Positions 11,222 through 21,896 of a stretch of 64,000 nt of DNA are shown one piece after another. How positions within the stretch are numbered: the first letter of the stretch is position 1; each line of letters opens with the position of its first letter. The notes beneath the pieces were generated by a model. It worked only from the letters and a program-made list of their open reading frames with translations. It was not told the DNA's origin and ran no database searches. Location: positions 8,370,001 to 8,434,000 of the forward strand of contig OZ176054.1 of the NCBI GenBank assembly GCA_964247055.1, given 5' to 3'. Origin of the DNA: Paragordius varius (taxonomy: Eukaryota > Nematomorpha). The position numbers and the translations under genes are program-made.

Positions 11222-12251
11222 TTACCATAAATAATGTTTTATTATCCATCTATTTTTTAACATCCTATACATATGATAGATACTCCCTACTCAGCAGCTA
11301 TGATCAAAGAAACGCTTGACTAAAATTTTGCCTTTTAACAGGGAATACGAAAATTCTTTATTGAATTTTTACAGTCTTATACCTTGGGCAAAAAAATACT
11401 ATCAAAAAATTATTTTTGTGGACTTTGTTTTTTAAAAAATGGCATTTTACGGGGGTAGCGGGTAAAAGGAAGGCCTAAATCAAAAAAATGAGTCGACTAT
11501 GTTCAGCGCGATCAAAAATAAGTAAACAAAAATCATATTTGAAATTGAATGGTCCAACACGTTCTCCGGAAAATTGTCTCAACCCGTTTTTCACACGGGG
11601 TGGGCCCGAACTGGGGACCTAATTCCAAAAAAAGGCGAAGCTATTGTCGGGGCATTCATTAATCATTATGTTTTTTCGATATTTGGATTTGATTGGGTTC
11701 ACCGGTTTTCCGGAAACAGATCACAAAGTTATATGAGGAAGTTTTTAGCGGGTAGCTCCTTACCCAACAGCTATCATCAAAGAAACTCTTGACTAAAATT
11801 TTTGACTTTTATCAGGGAATACATGGAATCCATATTGAATTTTTACGGTCTCATACCTAGGGCGAAAAATAGACTTAAAAATTATTTTTGTGGACTTTGT
11901 TTTTTGAAAAAAATGGCATTTTACGGGGGGAGCGGATAAAAAGAGGGCCTAAATTAAAAAAGCGAGACGACTATGTTCGGCGCAATCGAAAATAAGTAAA
12001 CAAAAATCATTTTTGAAATCGAATGGTCCAACACGTTCTCCGGAAAAGTGCTCAAAGACACGATTTTTGTGGACTTAAAAAACCGTTTTACACGGGGTGG
12101 GCCCGAAATGGGGCCCTAATTCAAAAAAAAGGCGAAGCTATTGTCGGGGCATTCATTAATGAATATATTTTTTTGATATTTGGATTTGAATGGGTCTATT
12201 TTCCTGTACCAGATCACAAAGCAAGCATTTTTCATTTTATAAATATATAGA
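11222..12251 (-). mobile_element. Second Helitron-like copy abutting the first
   Basis: The 5' end TCTATATATTTATAAAA lies at 12251 and is followed by the same interior as 10645-11221. The segment with GTGGACTTTGTTTTTTGAAA and ACGGGGGGAGCGG occurs around 11880-11950 and again, diverged, around 11405-11465. The segment at 11250-11400 belongs to the module family of 8081-8935. The copy therefore has internal duplications, and its own 3' hairpin/CTAG end is absent where it meets the first copy. Tandem placement of this kind can arise when Helitron replication runs past a missed terminator. Confidence 0.6.
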
Positions 12252-12640
12252 TTATCATTTTGTTACCAAAATGTACATTATTTGCCTGTTGCATTAGCTA
12301 TTTAAAAAAATTTATAGAAAAAATGGCGGCAAAAAAGTTTGCGATGAGAATTTTACAATTTTACATTTTTTTAAAAAAAAATTTGTATAATGCCCTAAAA
12401 GGATAGCATATTTTAAATTTATCCTATTACTTTAAATACTTCTTTAGATGTTCAAATTTTAAATAGCTCGGGAATATACAACTATTTCAAAAGATAATAG
12501 AGATTTAATCTATAGCAAATTTACTAAAATTTTGTAACTAGCATTATTTTTAATTAATAATTTTTGCATTTTGATATTTTTTAAAATTTCTTGTGGGCTG
12601 CAAAAATATTTTAGATGGCCGCGTGTAGGACACCATGAAA

Positions 12641-13323
12641 TAAAAATTTTTATGTGCATATGACTAGTATAAATATTTAATTATACCCAAAAATTTAAAA
12701 TTTAAGTATCCTTGGCTAGTTGTTATATATATAAATATTTTATTTATTCTAAAATCATATAGGAAAAATTTTTACACATAAATTTGGCATGACAATGACA
12801 AGTGAAAATTACTAAATTAACACGCAATCTTTAAGATATGTGATGAAAAGTTGGAGTCAAACAATTTGCATGCAGGGAATATTTTTATTTTTAGTATTAA
12901 TTATAGATAAAACAATTAGGCCAAACTTTAAAAATAATTTTATCAGCGTCTGTTATTTATTCGTTGTCAAGTAACAACAATCTGATAAGCACAAAAATGA
13001 TATGTATAATTTATAGTAAAAATAAAATAATTACTTTTGCAATAATATATAGGGATGTATGCACCTTTAATTAATTTTCCTCTAGGATACGCGCTAAAAT
13101 ATATTTTGTGCGATAGCTTTATGATTGTGTAATATCTTTTTGTTATTGATTTCCTACAAAAGTGCTAAGTATTAGAGTCATAATTTGGCTTATGGGGAAC
13201 AACATATAAGTCTCAATATCTTTGCATTTTTTTATGTTAAAAATCGATTTATCCGCCAAGATATATTGATTTGAATAGTTGTTTTGTAGTAAACGCAACT
13301 CAACATTCCCAAGTTTAACAGCT
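12641..13323. other. AT-rich upstream region of receptor gene
   Basis: This is the 5' flank of the plus-strand receptor. No promoter motif could be supported. Confidence 0.4.
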
Positions 13324-14631
13324 ATGGAGGTTGATACACAATCTCCCTTTTATAAAACAAATAACTGTGTGAATTTTAGGGATATCGAAATATTTTCTCC
13401 AGGCATAGTTACATTCTTGGATAAGATATTATCGATTGCACTATTTGCACTCGGAATTTTAGGTAATACACTTGCATTGATTATACTACATGGCACACTT
13501 ATTCGATACAGATCAAAGCGACAAAGAACTAATATGAATCGATATATTTTAACATGGTTTTTCGCCATAAACCTGTTAAATACGCTATTTATGATCCCTT
13601 CACCCATAATCAAACTATTTGGCAAAGGTTACAATTACAAAGTTTGGAACAGTTATGGTTTAATGTTGTACCAAGCTAAAATACATTACCCACTTACAAA
13701 ATCTTTCGTGAGTTTTGGCTTCTTAATTTACGTCTTATATTTTGCCAATCAAAGTATGGCAGTAGCCTTCCCAATATACTATCACCATAATGCGACACGC
13801 ATCAAAATTAATGGTTTTATATTACTTTGTTTTGTTTACAGTGTAATATGGTATGCTCCTACATACCTTTGGTTTAGAGTTACGTCCCATCTTGTGTGCC
13901 CCACATCACCCTCTGGGGAAGGGCAAATATTTTACTTTTACACATCGACAAACCCCATAGGTCCAACCCCTTTGACTGGGTTACTATGGAGAACCTATGA
14001 AATAGCCAGGGAAATGTTGCTCAAAATATTACCCTTTACATCTATCATCGTTTGCAAAGCTTTGATGATACGACGGGGTAGACGAACCGAACTCCGACCA
14101 ACCAATGATACCTTAAATAGTTTGGGCATAACAGCAAATGCCAACGGTCATATGACAGGAGTTACGCAAAAAAGCATGATAAAGGATAACATACCACAAA
14201 TAATAGTTCAAACCTTAAACAGTTCGATCACTAGTATGCAGTATATATCAGATCAAATCACAACGAGTATTGCTAAGGTCAAACCCATAATCAAAAGCAC
14301 GAACGCGACGCAAAATAATGAATTTATATCACAGCTAAATCGAAAATATTTACGAAGGAAATTTGAGACTCGCCAACATTCCAAAACACTTTTTATATTG
14401 ACGATAGAATTTATCATATTTTTGTTGCCTATCTCAATCATGCAAATGATCAAAGATTCAATAGATCATATTTTACCCTTTAAACGCAGAGCCAATATTT
14501 TCATATTTCTGACATTGTTAGAATACGTATATGTAACATGTACTTTTTACATCAATTTCATTTTTAATCAATCATACCGTACGGATGTTATAAGGTACAT
14601 TCGATGTCAAGAAGATCTCCCGTTATCGTAA
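13324..14631 (+). CDS. Rhodopsin-like GPCR, divergent member of the local family
   Basis: Single exon, 435 aa from the ATG at 13324 (MEVDTQSP). The frame is open for fifteen codons upstream but has no earlier ATG. TM1 contains LGILGNTLALIIL. Loop 1 is about 20 residues and basic. TM2 has YILTWFFAINLLN. TM3 ends NQSMAVAFPIYY at the DRY position. TM4 has VIWYAPTYLWF, TM5 has ILPF, TM6 a Pro (FLLPISIMQ), and TM7 ends CTFYINFIFNQSYR. The N-terminal Cys (NNC) and loop 2 Cys (LVCP) are kept, with none at the start of TM3. Loop 3 is about 110 residues with several N-T/S sites. It shares the WY-P-T and FYINFIFN signatures with the three minus-strand genes but is clearly more distant. Membrane receptor; ligand unknown. 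Confidence 0.9.
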   Translation: MEVDTQSPFYKTNNCVNFRDIEIFSPGIVTFLDKILSIALFALGILGNTLALIILHGTLIRYRSKRQRTNMNRYILTWFFAINLLNTLFMIPSPIIKLFGKGYNYKVWNSYGLMLYQAKIHYPLTKSFVSFGFLIYVLYFANQSMAVAFPIYYHHNATRIKINGFILLCFVYSVIWYAPTYLWFRVTSHLVCPTSPSGEGQIFYFYTSTNPIGPTPLTGLLWRTYEIAREMLLKILPFTSIIVCKALMIRRGRRTELRPTNDTLNSLGITANANGHMTGVTQKSMIKDNIPQIIVQTLNSSITSMQYISDQITTSIAKVKPIIKSTNATQNNEFISQLNRKYLRRKFETRQHSKTLFILTIEFIIFLLPISIMQMIKDSIDHILPFKRRANIFIFLTLLEYVYVTCTFYINFIFNQSYRTDVIRYIRCQEDLPLS

Positions 14632-15361
14632 AGAAAACTATATGATACAAATTAAATATAATGAAAACTACCATTCAACTCAGCAAACTCAATCTTTTTT
14701 GCTTATACTCTACTTAATCTAAATGTCAAAATTTTTTTGTTGTTATTTAAAAAACAGAAATATTAGCTTAAATCTGGCACAAATAAATCTCTTAAATCTT
14801 CCCAAATCTAATTCAATCCCATATAGCTTTGTAACCAAAAGTTTTATTTTCAAATTAAATCAAATATTTTTTGGGCATTTTCATGAGTTTACTTTATAGT
14901 AAACTCATTTTCAGTCTATGAATCTAAAATATGCAAGATATTCAAAAAAAGCACATTGATTTGATAAACTTCACTTGAAAAACAATGGGTTGTATGCCGA
15001 ATTAGTTGTAATAAATAAATTAAACATTCTTATAATCTATAATTCTATTAAACCAAAACAGTGAAGATATATTCAATTTTGTCCCAAAAAATATTTAATT
15101 AAAATATTAAAATGGTAACAAGTTTAGTTTGAGAAATTCAATTTTGTTAAGTTTCGTTAGTCTTTGTGTTGACACACTGATGAAAAGTATTTAATTGTGT
15201 AAGATCGAACCATAAGTTTGTATACAATTTTGCACAATAAACGCTATAATTTGACTTTTTAAAATCCAAATGAATTCAGCCATGGAATACTCGAGTAAAT
15301 CGTGAGCCACTGTAATCACGGGACTTTCAATTTTAATAATCTCTTTAGTTAAATTATAAAA
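14632..15361. other. AT-rich intergenic DNA
   Basis: Nothing recognised between the receptor stop codon and the Helitron copy. Confidence 0.4.
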
Positions 15362-15950
15362 TCTATATATTTATAAAAATTGAAAATGCTGGCTTTGTGA
15401 TCTGGTACCGGAAAACCGGTAGACCCATTCAAATCCAAATATCGAAAAATTATAATCAATAATGAATGCCCCGACAATAGCTTCGCCCTTTTTTTGAAAT
15501 AGGCCACCAGTTCGGGCCCACCCCGTGTGAAAAACAGTTTTTTTAAAAACATAAGTCCACAAAAATCGTGTCTTTGACACAATTTTCCGGAGAACGTGTT
15601 GGACCATTCAATTTTAAATATAATTTTTGTTTACTTATTTTCGATTGCGCCGAACATAGTCGTCTCGCTTTTTTAATTTAGGCCCTCTTTTTACCCGCTC
15701 CCCCCCGAAAATGCCATTTTTTCAAAAAACAAAGTCCACAAAAATAATTTTTTGAATCTATTTTTCGCCTAAGTAAACAATATATTAGTATGAATGCACC
15801 GTTTATAAATTCATATAAGATCATAGCTATTAAATAATGTTTCGAAATAATTCACATATGTGGATCATTTTATTGTCCCTTTTTTCAAATAGCCCCCCAG
15901 AAGTTCGAAGGACTTGCTCGGGCTGCGTAGCAGCAGGAGATTTACGTTAG
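15362..15950 (+). mobile_element. Non-autonomous Helitron, complete (589 bp)
   Basis: It starts TCTATATATTTATAAAAATT and ends TTTACGTTAG, preceded by A (15361) and followed by T (15951). A GCTGCGTAGCAGC hairpin lies about a dozen bases before the terminus. The interior matches the reverse-oriented copy at 10645-11221 closely. No protein is encoded. The last four bases are TTAG instead of the usual CTRR, probably one substitution. Confidence 0.75.
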
Positions 15951-16826
15951 TATACTTTATACTGTTTCACAGATTCAGTATGAATCATTAAAAATGTTTT
16001 ATACTTCGGTCATTTTAGATATTTTTCCAAGTTGTCATGCATCTACTAGATCTTTCTACGCCCCAATATGACCCCATATTCAGAATAACTCTAATTATTT
16101 AAATTTATAAAGAGGCTTTGGTAGAGATAAAGGTATTTGTTTTTATAAATTTATCAGCTCAAGAAATCAGTTTTTCTAAACGGCACTCTATAATTTTCGA
16201 ACCTATTATTATGTTGACTAATTGTTTTTAAACTAAATGAATTATTGTGTTTATCTAATTTTTAGCATATCAGAATATAAAAAACCCAAAAATTGGTTTG
16301 AATGATAGATAGAACTATTAAATCGTGTTTGAAAGCTCGAAAAGGCTATGTCGTGAATATTACATCCATAAATTATATAAAATAAAGCATTTTTAATACA
16401 TCTATAACTGATATTTGACATCATGCAAAGCGTAATGTGCAATTAAGCGGTTATGTCAAGTTAAAATTAACACTTAACACTTTGTCAAATTTCGGGGTAT
16501 TTTATACCCCAGAGTGATTCAAACCTAAGTTAAAAATATCTATTATGTTGGGTCATATTTAATAATTGCTTTCTATGGCTTGCTTGGCGCAATATTAGAA
16601 AAAATATATTTTTAAATGTAAAGTATTCGATAAAAATTTGCCTCCAAAAATATATTTTGGATTTTAACTCCAAATAAAAATTTAATAGCATGATTAACAA
16701 ATGTTAATTTTAAAATTCTTTTGATGACATATTGAGAGCAAATTTTTATTATTCATACACATATATAACTTGCTTAAATTTTTGCCTTAAAAGGAGAAAA
16801 TATTGGCATCTTGATTTAATCTATAT
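15951..16826. other. Intergenic DNA with one MITE terminus
   Basis: Around 16457-16515 lies a terminus of the TTAACAC inverted-repeat family (TTAACACTTTGTC followed by GGGGTATTTTATACCCC). No matching right end was found before the hAT element. The rest is AT-rich and featureless. Confidence 0.4.
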
Positions 16827-19159
16827 CAGTGATATTCAAACGGCCCGCGGGCCGCATGCGGCCCTAAGAGTGCTTTAAAATTGCCCTATGACCATATTGA
16901 TACTAAATTTATTTTTTTATTGACGAATTTTTAAAATACACATAAACGAATTTTGGCTTATTTTGATATTATATTTTCTTTAGATTTAATTTTGGTAATT
17001 TTTATTTTTACTCAATTAATGTGTCTAAACTTTCCTACATTAAAATGATTTCAAAATTTTGGCCCACGTTGTTTCTGTTTCTGCATTCTATTTTCTTTTT
17101 TATTTAAAATTATTGCTTCCTTTTTTGTATTTAAGCAAGCCTTTCACCCAAACTTGCATATACATATTCTTTTCATTGCTATCCTGTATCATTTTTTGTA
17201 ACTCATTCCTACAAAATATTTTTCAAATCAACATCATTAATTTTCGACCTATTTTTTTATAACATAATTCAAATTTTATATATTCCTTATTTTGAAAAAG
17301 ATTACATAATATTTAAACATAAATTTAAAGGATGACATCTAATGTTAAAAAACGTAAAATATCCGTTGAAAGTCGCTTCTTTTAAAAAGAAAAATTTGTC
17401 GTTTTAAATAAAAATGTTGTTATTTGCCTTATATGTAAAGACACCATAATAAATACAATTTTAAAAACATTTTACAATCCTTCATTTTCACAAAAGAAAC
17501 GAAAAAAAAGATCAAGGAATATCAGAAAGGAAAATCTATTATGTTCATACCTTTCTCCCAGAAAAAAGTTGTAACATTAGCTTCGTATTAAATTTGCTAT
17601 ATAGGAAAAAATATGCCGTTTACTGATTCTCAACTAATAAAATGTCTAATAAGTGGTTGCATTTTTTTATTTGATAAATTCAATAATAAAGATCAAATCA
17701 TGAGGCAAATGAAAAAACTTCAACTTTCTGATTCACCATGTGCTCGACGCTTTGAGGATATGTCCAAATATATTTTTAACAATACATTATTGGTTCTGAA
17801 AAACTGCAAATATTTTAATTTTGCTGATTCTAGCACTGATATTAGTTCAACACTTCAATGCGCGCTCTTCGTGAGATTTTGCAAGACAACATAATCAACG
17901 AGGAGTATTAAAAATTTTACCAATGAATAATACCAACGAAAGGATGTGATTTCCTCGAAATAATTAGCACTTTTTTCGATAATAATGGTATATCTATGAA
18001 AAATTGATTTTGATTTGCACATGGTTGTCCCTCTATGATTGGAATAACAAAGATTTATTCCTCTTTTGAAAAACAAATATAATTTGCAAAATATTTTATT
18101 CTACTGCTTTATTAATTAGAAAATTTGGTTTAGCATGTAAAAGATGAATCACTATTCAGTAATTAAAACGTGAATCTAGTTAATAACATAGGTGGCTGGG
18201 AATTCAACCACGTAAATTCACAAACCATCTGAAAGATCCACAGTGAGTTTAATGATATTCTTTTATAAACCGCTGTGAGATGGCTAAGCTTTAGCAAAGT
18301 ATTAAATAGATTTTTTTGTTTTAAGACATGAAATATTATTTATAAATGATAACAGAAAGTTTGACGAGGAAATTAATAGTGACTAATGATGGGTTATAAG
18401 CCTACCTTTGCGAAATTACTTATATTTAGTATTTTTAATACAAGTCAAGGGAGCAAAAAAATAACCCAATTTGCTAATGGAGATTAATTTAATAATAGAC
18501 AATTATTTAATATTTTTATGAGATAAAAGATTTCAAGAATTAAGAAATATCGTAAATTGCTTAAAACTCGTTGATAATCCATGGCATATGGATATATTCA
18601 ATATTAAGAAACTTGAGCATTTCGGTTTTGATCAGGCGCATATCATTGAAGAATTCTTTTATTTTAAAATTCCAATTTGGAGGCTATATTAGGAGAATCG
18701 TAAAGAAGAAAGATATGTGGAATTTTGGCAAGATGTGCCAAATAAATATGAAAATATAAAAAAATGTGTTCAAGTTATCCTAACTGTTTTTCCCTCAACT
18801 TACACGTGTGAGACGGCATATTCAAAATGTCAAGAATACATACGAAATCGCTTAACCGATGAGCATATGGACGACGTATTAAGATTGGCCTGTCATGAGG
18901 CGAAACCAAATTTGTAAAAAACTATTGGTTAATATCAAAATAAATGTTGTTATCAAAATATACTAAATTTTCAACTAAATGGGCAAAACTAGTTTTTAAC
19001 TGGATTTACATGCGATCCGCAAAATATTCATTGTGCTGATTTAGAGTATAAATATGTGCATATGTGAATAGCTATGGAATATTTGCCATTATAAGGTTCA
19101 TGGCCCTTGAAAAAAAAATATATTTTATTTGGCCCGTCAAATTTTGGTGAGTACCACTG
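16827..19159 (+). mobile_element. hAT DNA transposon, decayed, with 8-bp target duplication
   Basis: The left end CAGTGATATTCAAACGGCCC and the right end, read inward as CAGTGGTACTCACC, are imperfect inverted repeats of hAT type, with GGCCCGCGGGCC just inside the left end. Flanking octamers are ATCTATAT (16819-16826) and GTCTATAT (19160-19167), seven of eight identical, as expected for the hAT 8-bp duplication. The interior carries a broken transposase of ZBED5-like type. Smaller elements with related ends at 19698-19895 and 34368-34534 look like internally deleted derivatives. Confidence 0.85.
17332..18917 (+). pseudogene. hAT transposase remnant (ZBED5-like)
   Basis: Decayed coding DNA inside the hAT element. 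Near 17332 a stretch reads VKKRKISVESRFF and then VVICLICKDTI, like the BED-finger start of these transposases. The 3' part at 18717-18917 keeps the C-terminal dimerisation block: VFPSTYTCETAYSKCQEY, then RNRLTDEHMDDVLRLAC. Between them the frame is broken many times by stops and shifts, including the region around 17613-17894. It is inactive. Confidence 0.75.
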
Positions 19160-19342
19160 GTCTATATGGTCTCAACGATTTTCCGAAAGTTGCTTCGATC
19201 CTAAGATATTTCTATCGATGGCGAGTTTTATGGAGGATGGGGCCCTACCCAGGGGTATATTTTAACAAAGCGTTGGATTTAAATTTGGAAATATCATTTT
19301 CTGAATTTTAGCTTTAAGGCCCAGTTTTTTTTATATGGTGCC

Positions 19343-19522
19343 CAGAGGCGTAGCTTGCATTTCTAGCTCCCTGTACCGACCCCTCTGTGTTTTTTATGTA
19401 TTATTTAAAATAATAACTTTTAAATACCTATTTTTTGACATAAAATTAAAAAAATTTAAATCCGGCGCCCCTTCAAATATGGCGCCCGGTGCATCAGCCC
19501 CCTCCCTCCAGCTACGCCTCTG
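19343..19522. mobile_element. MITE with CAGAGGCGTAGCT termini (180 bp)
   Basis: It begins CAGAGGCGTAGCT and ends AGCTACGCCTCTG, a perfect 13-bp terminal inverted repeat. Flanks are ATGGTGCC (19335-19342) and ATGATGCC (19523-19530), seven of eight identical. The 8-bp duplication and the CAG...CTG ends indicate a hAT-type MITE. A diverged relative is at 59960-60207. Confidence 0.8.
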
Positions 19523-19697
19523 ATGATGCCATGATTCAACGGTTCATTTAAAATAAGCACTCTTGAAATAAATCTACTTATATATCCATTGGTCCATTGT
19601 TTTTAAATTTAGTTTCAAAGCCATGTTACTTTTATATAGTGGCCTATTTTATAGAAGTTGCTCTGCCCAGAAATTAATCGAAAAATCACTGGACCAT

Positions 19698-19895
19698 CAG
19701 TGGAAATCAAACGGCGGCCTTAAAATTGTTTTTTATGGCCCTGAATTATATTATAAAATTTTTGATGTGCTCAATTGGCGTGTAAATATCTGCAAATGTG
19801 TCAAACAGTTATGAAATGCGGTATTATACCTTGTACGGCCCTTAAGACAAGAAAAATATTTTATTTTGCCTTTAAACATTTTTTGAGTACTATCT
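19698..19895. mobile_element. Short hAT-derived MITE
   Basis: The left end CAGTGGAAATCAAACGGCGG and the right part TACGGCCCTTAAGACAAG ... TTGAGTAC match the two ends of the hAT element at 16827-19159, with almost all of its interior missing. The target duplication is not clear. Confidence 0.5.
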
Positions 19896-19959
19896 TAAAG
19901 CCAACATTTATTTTAAGCGTCTGCACAATGTGTATTATTCCTATAAATTTTTAACATGT

Positions 19960-21896
19960 AATCTAAATGTCGAAAAATATAATCATTAAATAGCCAGACA
20001 ATAGCTTAGTCCTTTTTTTGAATTAGGCCTCCAATTCGGTCTCACCCCGTGTAAAAATGGGTTTTTTTGAAAACAGAAATTCACAAAAATCGTGTCTTTG
20101 AGACGATTTTCCGGAAAATGATTTTAATTTACTTTTTTTTGATTGCGCCGAACATAGTCATCTTGCTTTTTTGATTTAGGCCCTTATTTTACCCACTCCC
20201 CCCTTAAAATGCCATTTTTTGCAAAAATTAAGTCCGCAAAAATAATTTGAAAATATTTTTCGCCCAAGGTATGAGACCGTAAAAATTTACTGAGGATTCC
20301 AGGTATCCCCTGTTAAGGCAAAAATTTTAGTCGTGATTTTTTTTTATATTGGCTGCTAGGTAAACAGATACCGTTAAAAACTGCCCCATATCGAAATAGC
20401 ATAATTTTGGGGCTAAATTTCAGAAAACCTATCAGGTCATATGATTCAATAGGTGTTTAAATACAACCCGTAACAAGGCAAAAAATTAGGTGGTGCGGTT
20501 TTTTAAAATTGGCCGTTAATTAGGCCCTTCACGCCCTGAAAAATACTTCACCATAGAATAATTTTTAAGCTTTGAGGCGATTTCGAAAACTAATGAGAGC
20601 ATATGGAATCAAACATGATTCCAGGTATTCTTCGTAAAAAGGCAAATATTTTAATCAAGCGCTCTTTTGTATCAGCCTCTGGGCAGGTTGCCTAAAACTG
20701 CGCCACCATATCAAAATTGCCTTGTTTAGGAGTTAATTTTTAGAAAACTTATCAGGCCATATAGTAAGGGCCTGAGTCGGCGATTTTTTTAAAATAGCCG
20801 TTAATTAGGCCCTGTACGCCCTAAAAAATGCGCTATTATTTAACTATTATTTAGTTCTAAGGCCATTCCTCCAAAAACTAATAAGAACATATAGATTGAA
20901 TGATGATTCCAGGTATTCCCCTATAAAGACAAAATTTTGATCGAACATCTTTTTTATATTGCCCCCTGGGTAAAAGGCTGCCCGCCTACAACTGCGCCAC
21001 CATATCGATACAGCGTGACTTTGGAGGCAAATTTTAGAAAGCTAATCGAGAATAAGGGCTTGGAATATTACCCCTAAAAAGGCAAATTTAAATAAAGCGG
21101 TTTTATTAAATTACCGGTTATTTCAATGAATCGCTAAGTAAAGTTTTACGCCCTGAAAAATGCACCGCCACAGAACAATTTTTTGGTTTTGAAGCAATAA
21201 TTCCAAGAACTTATATGAACATATGGAATCCATGATAATTCCTGATATTCACCCATATAAAGGCAAAAATTTTGCCCAACGCTCTTTATACCTGCCCCTG
21301 TGTAAGATTCTCGCCAAACTGCGCCACTATATAGAAATTGCGTTGTTTTGAAGCTAATTTACAGAAAATATATAAAGCCATATGAGCTCATAAAAAACTC
21401 AAAATATTACCCGTAACTAAATAAATTTAAGGTCAGGGGTTTTTATTAGCCGTTAATTTGGGGCTTTTATGCCCTAAAATTACGCCATCATATGACGATA
21501 ATTTAATGTTGAGGTATTTTTTCGAATACCCCATGAGGCGATGATATCAAGAATGATTCCAAATATTTGCCCTCTAAAGGCAAAAAATTTAACTCAGCGC
21601 TTTTTCCATATAGGTCTATGGGTAGGGGTCTATCGGTTTAATACTGAGATGCTATACAAAAATGGCGTGGTTTTGGTGCTAATTTTCAAAAAACTTAAGA
21701 AGCCATACGAGTTCAATAACGGCTTTAAATAATACCCATAAAAAGGTAAAAACTATAGTATAGCGGTTTTCCGTTAGCCGTCAATTTGGGACCTTCACAC
21801 TAGGCTACGCGTATAAAGGCAAAAAATTTGCCCCCTGCCCCCTTAAGAAGTCAGGAGGATTCCTCGGGCTGCTATGCAGCCCGATATTTACGCTAG
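19960..21896 (+). mobile_element. Large Helitron-like element with tandem internal modules
   Basis: The 3' end is intact: a perfect GGGCTGCTATGCAGCCC hairpin, nine bases, then CTAG at 21893-21896 followed by T. The 5' third (19970-20260) matches the small Helitrons at 10645 and 15362. From 20280 to 21800 there follow four or five diverged units of about 300 bp, each with 'gattccaggtattc...aaaggcaaaaattt', 'gcgctcttt', 'aactgcgccac.atat' and 'cgccctgaaaaatgc' landmarks. The canonical TCTATATA start is not preserved. Non-coding. Confidence 0.65.

Larger units (their letters stand above)
10440..12640. mobile_element. hAT-type MITE split by Helitron insertion
   Basis: The left part (about 10440-10644) opens with AACACAAATGGCTTTACGG followed by GCCGCATTTTCGCAC. 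The right part (12252-12640) ends with GGGCTGCAAAAATATTTT then GGCCGCGTGTAGGACACC. The same left and right ends bracket the 309-bp element at 46516-46824 and the 331-bp element at 60319-60649. Here the two halves are separated by the Helitron block 10645-12251. The simplest reading is that an old MITE received the Helitron insertions later. The outer target duplication is not clear. Confidence 0.5.

Noticed and set aside
10737-12250. Repeated small open frames of 62-78 codons with similar peptides
   Set aside because: They recur because the Helitron copies recur; both strands are open and there is no conserved start or protein family.
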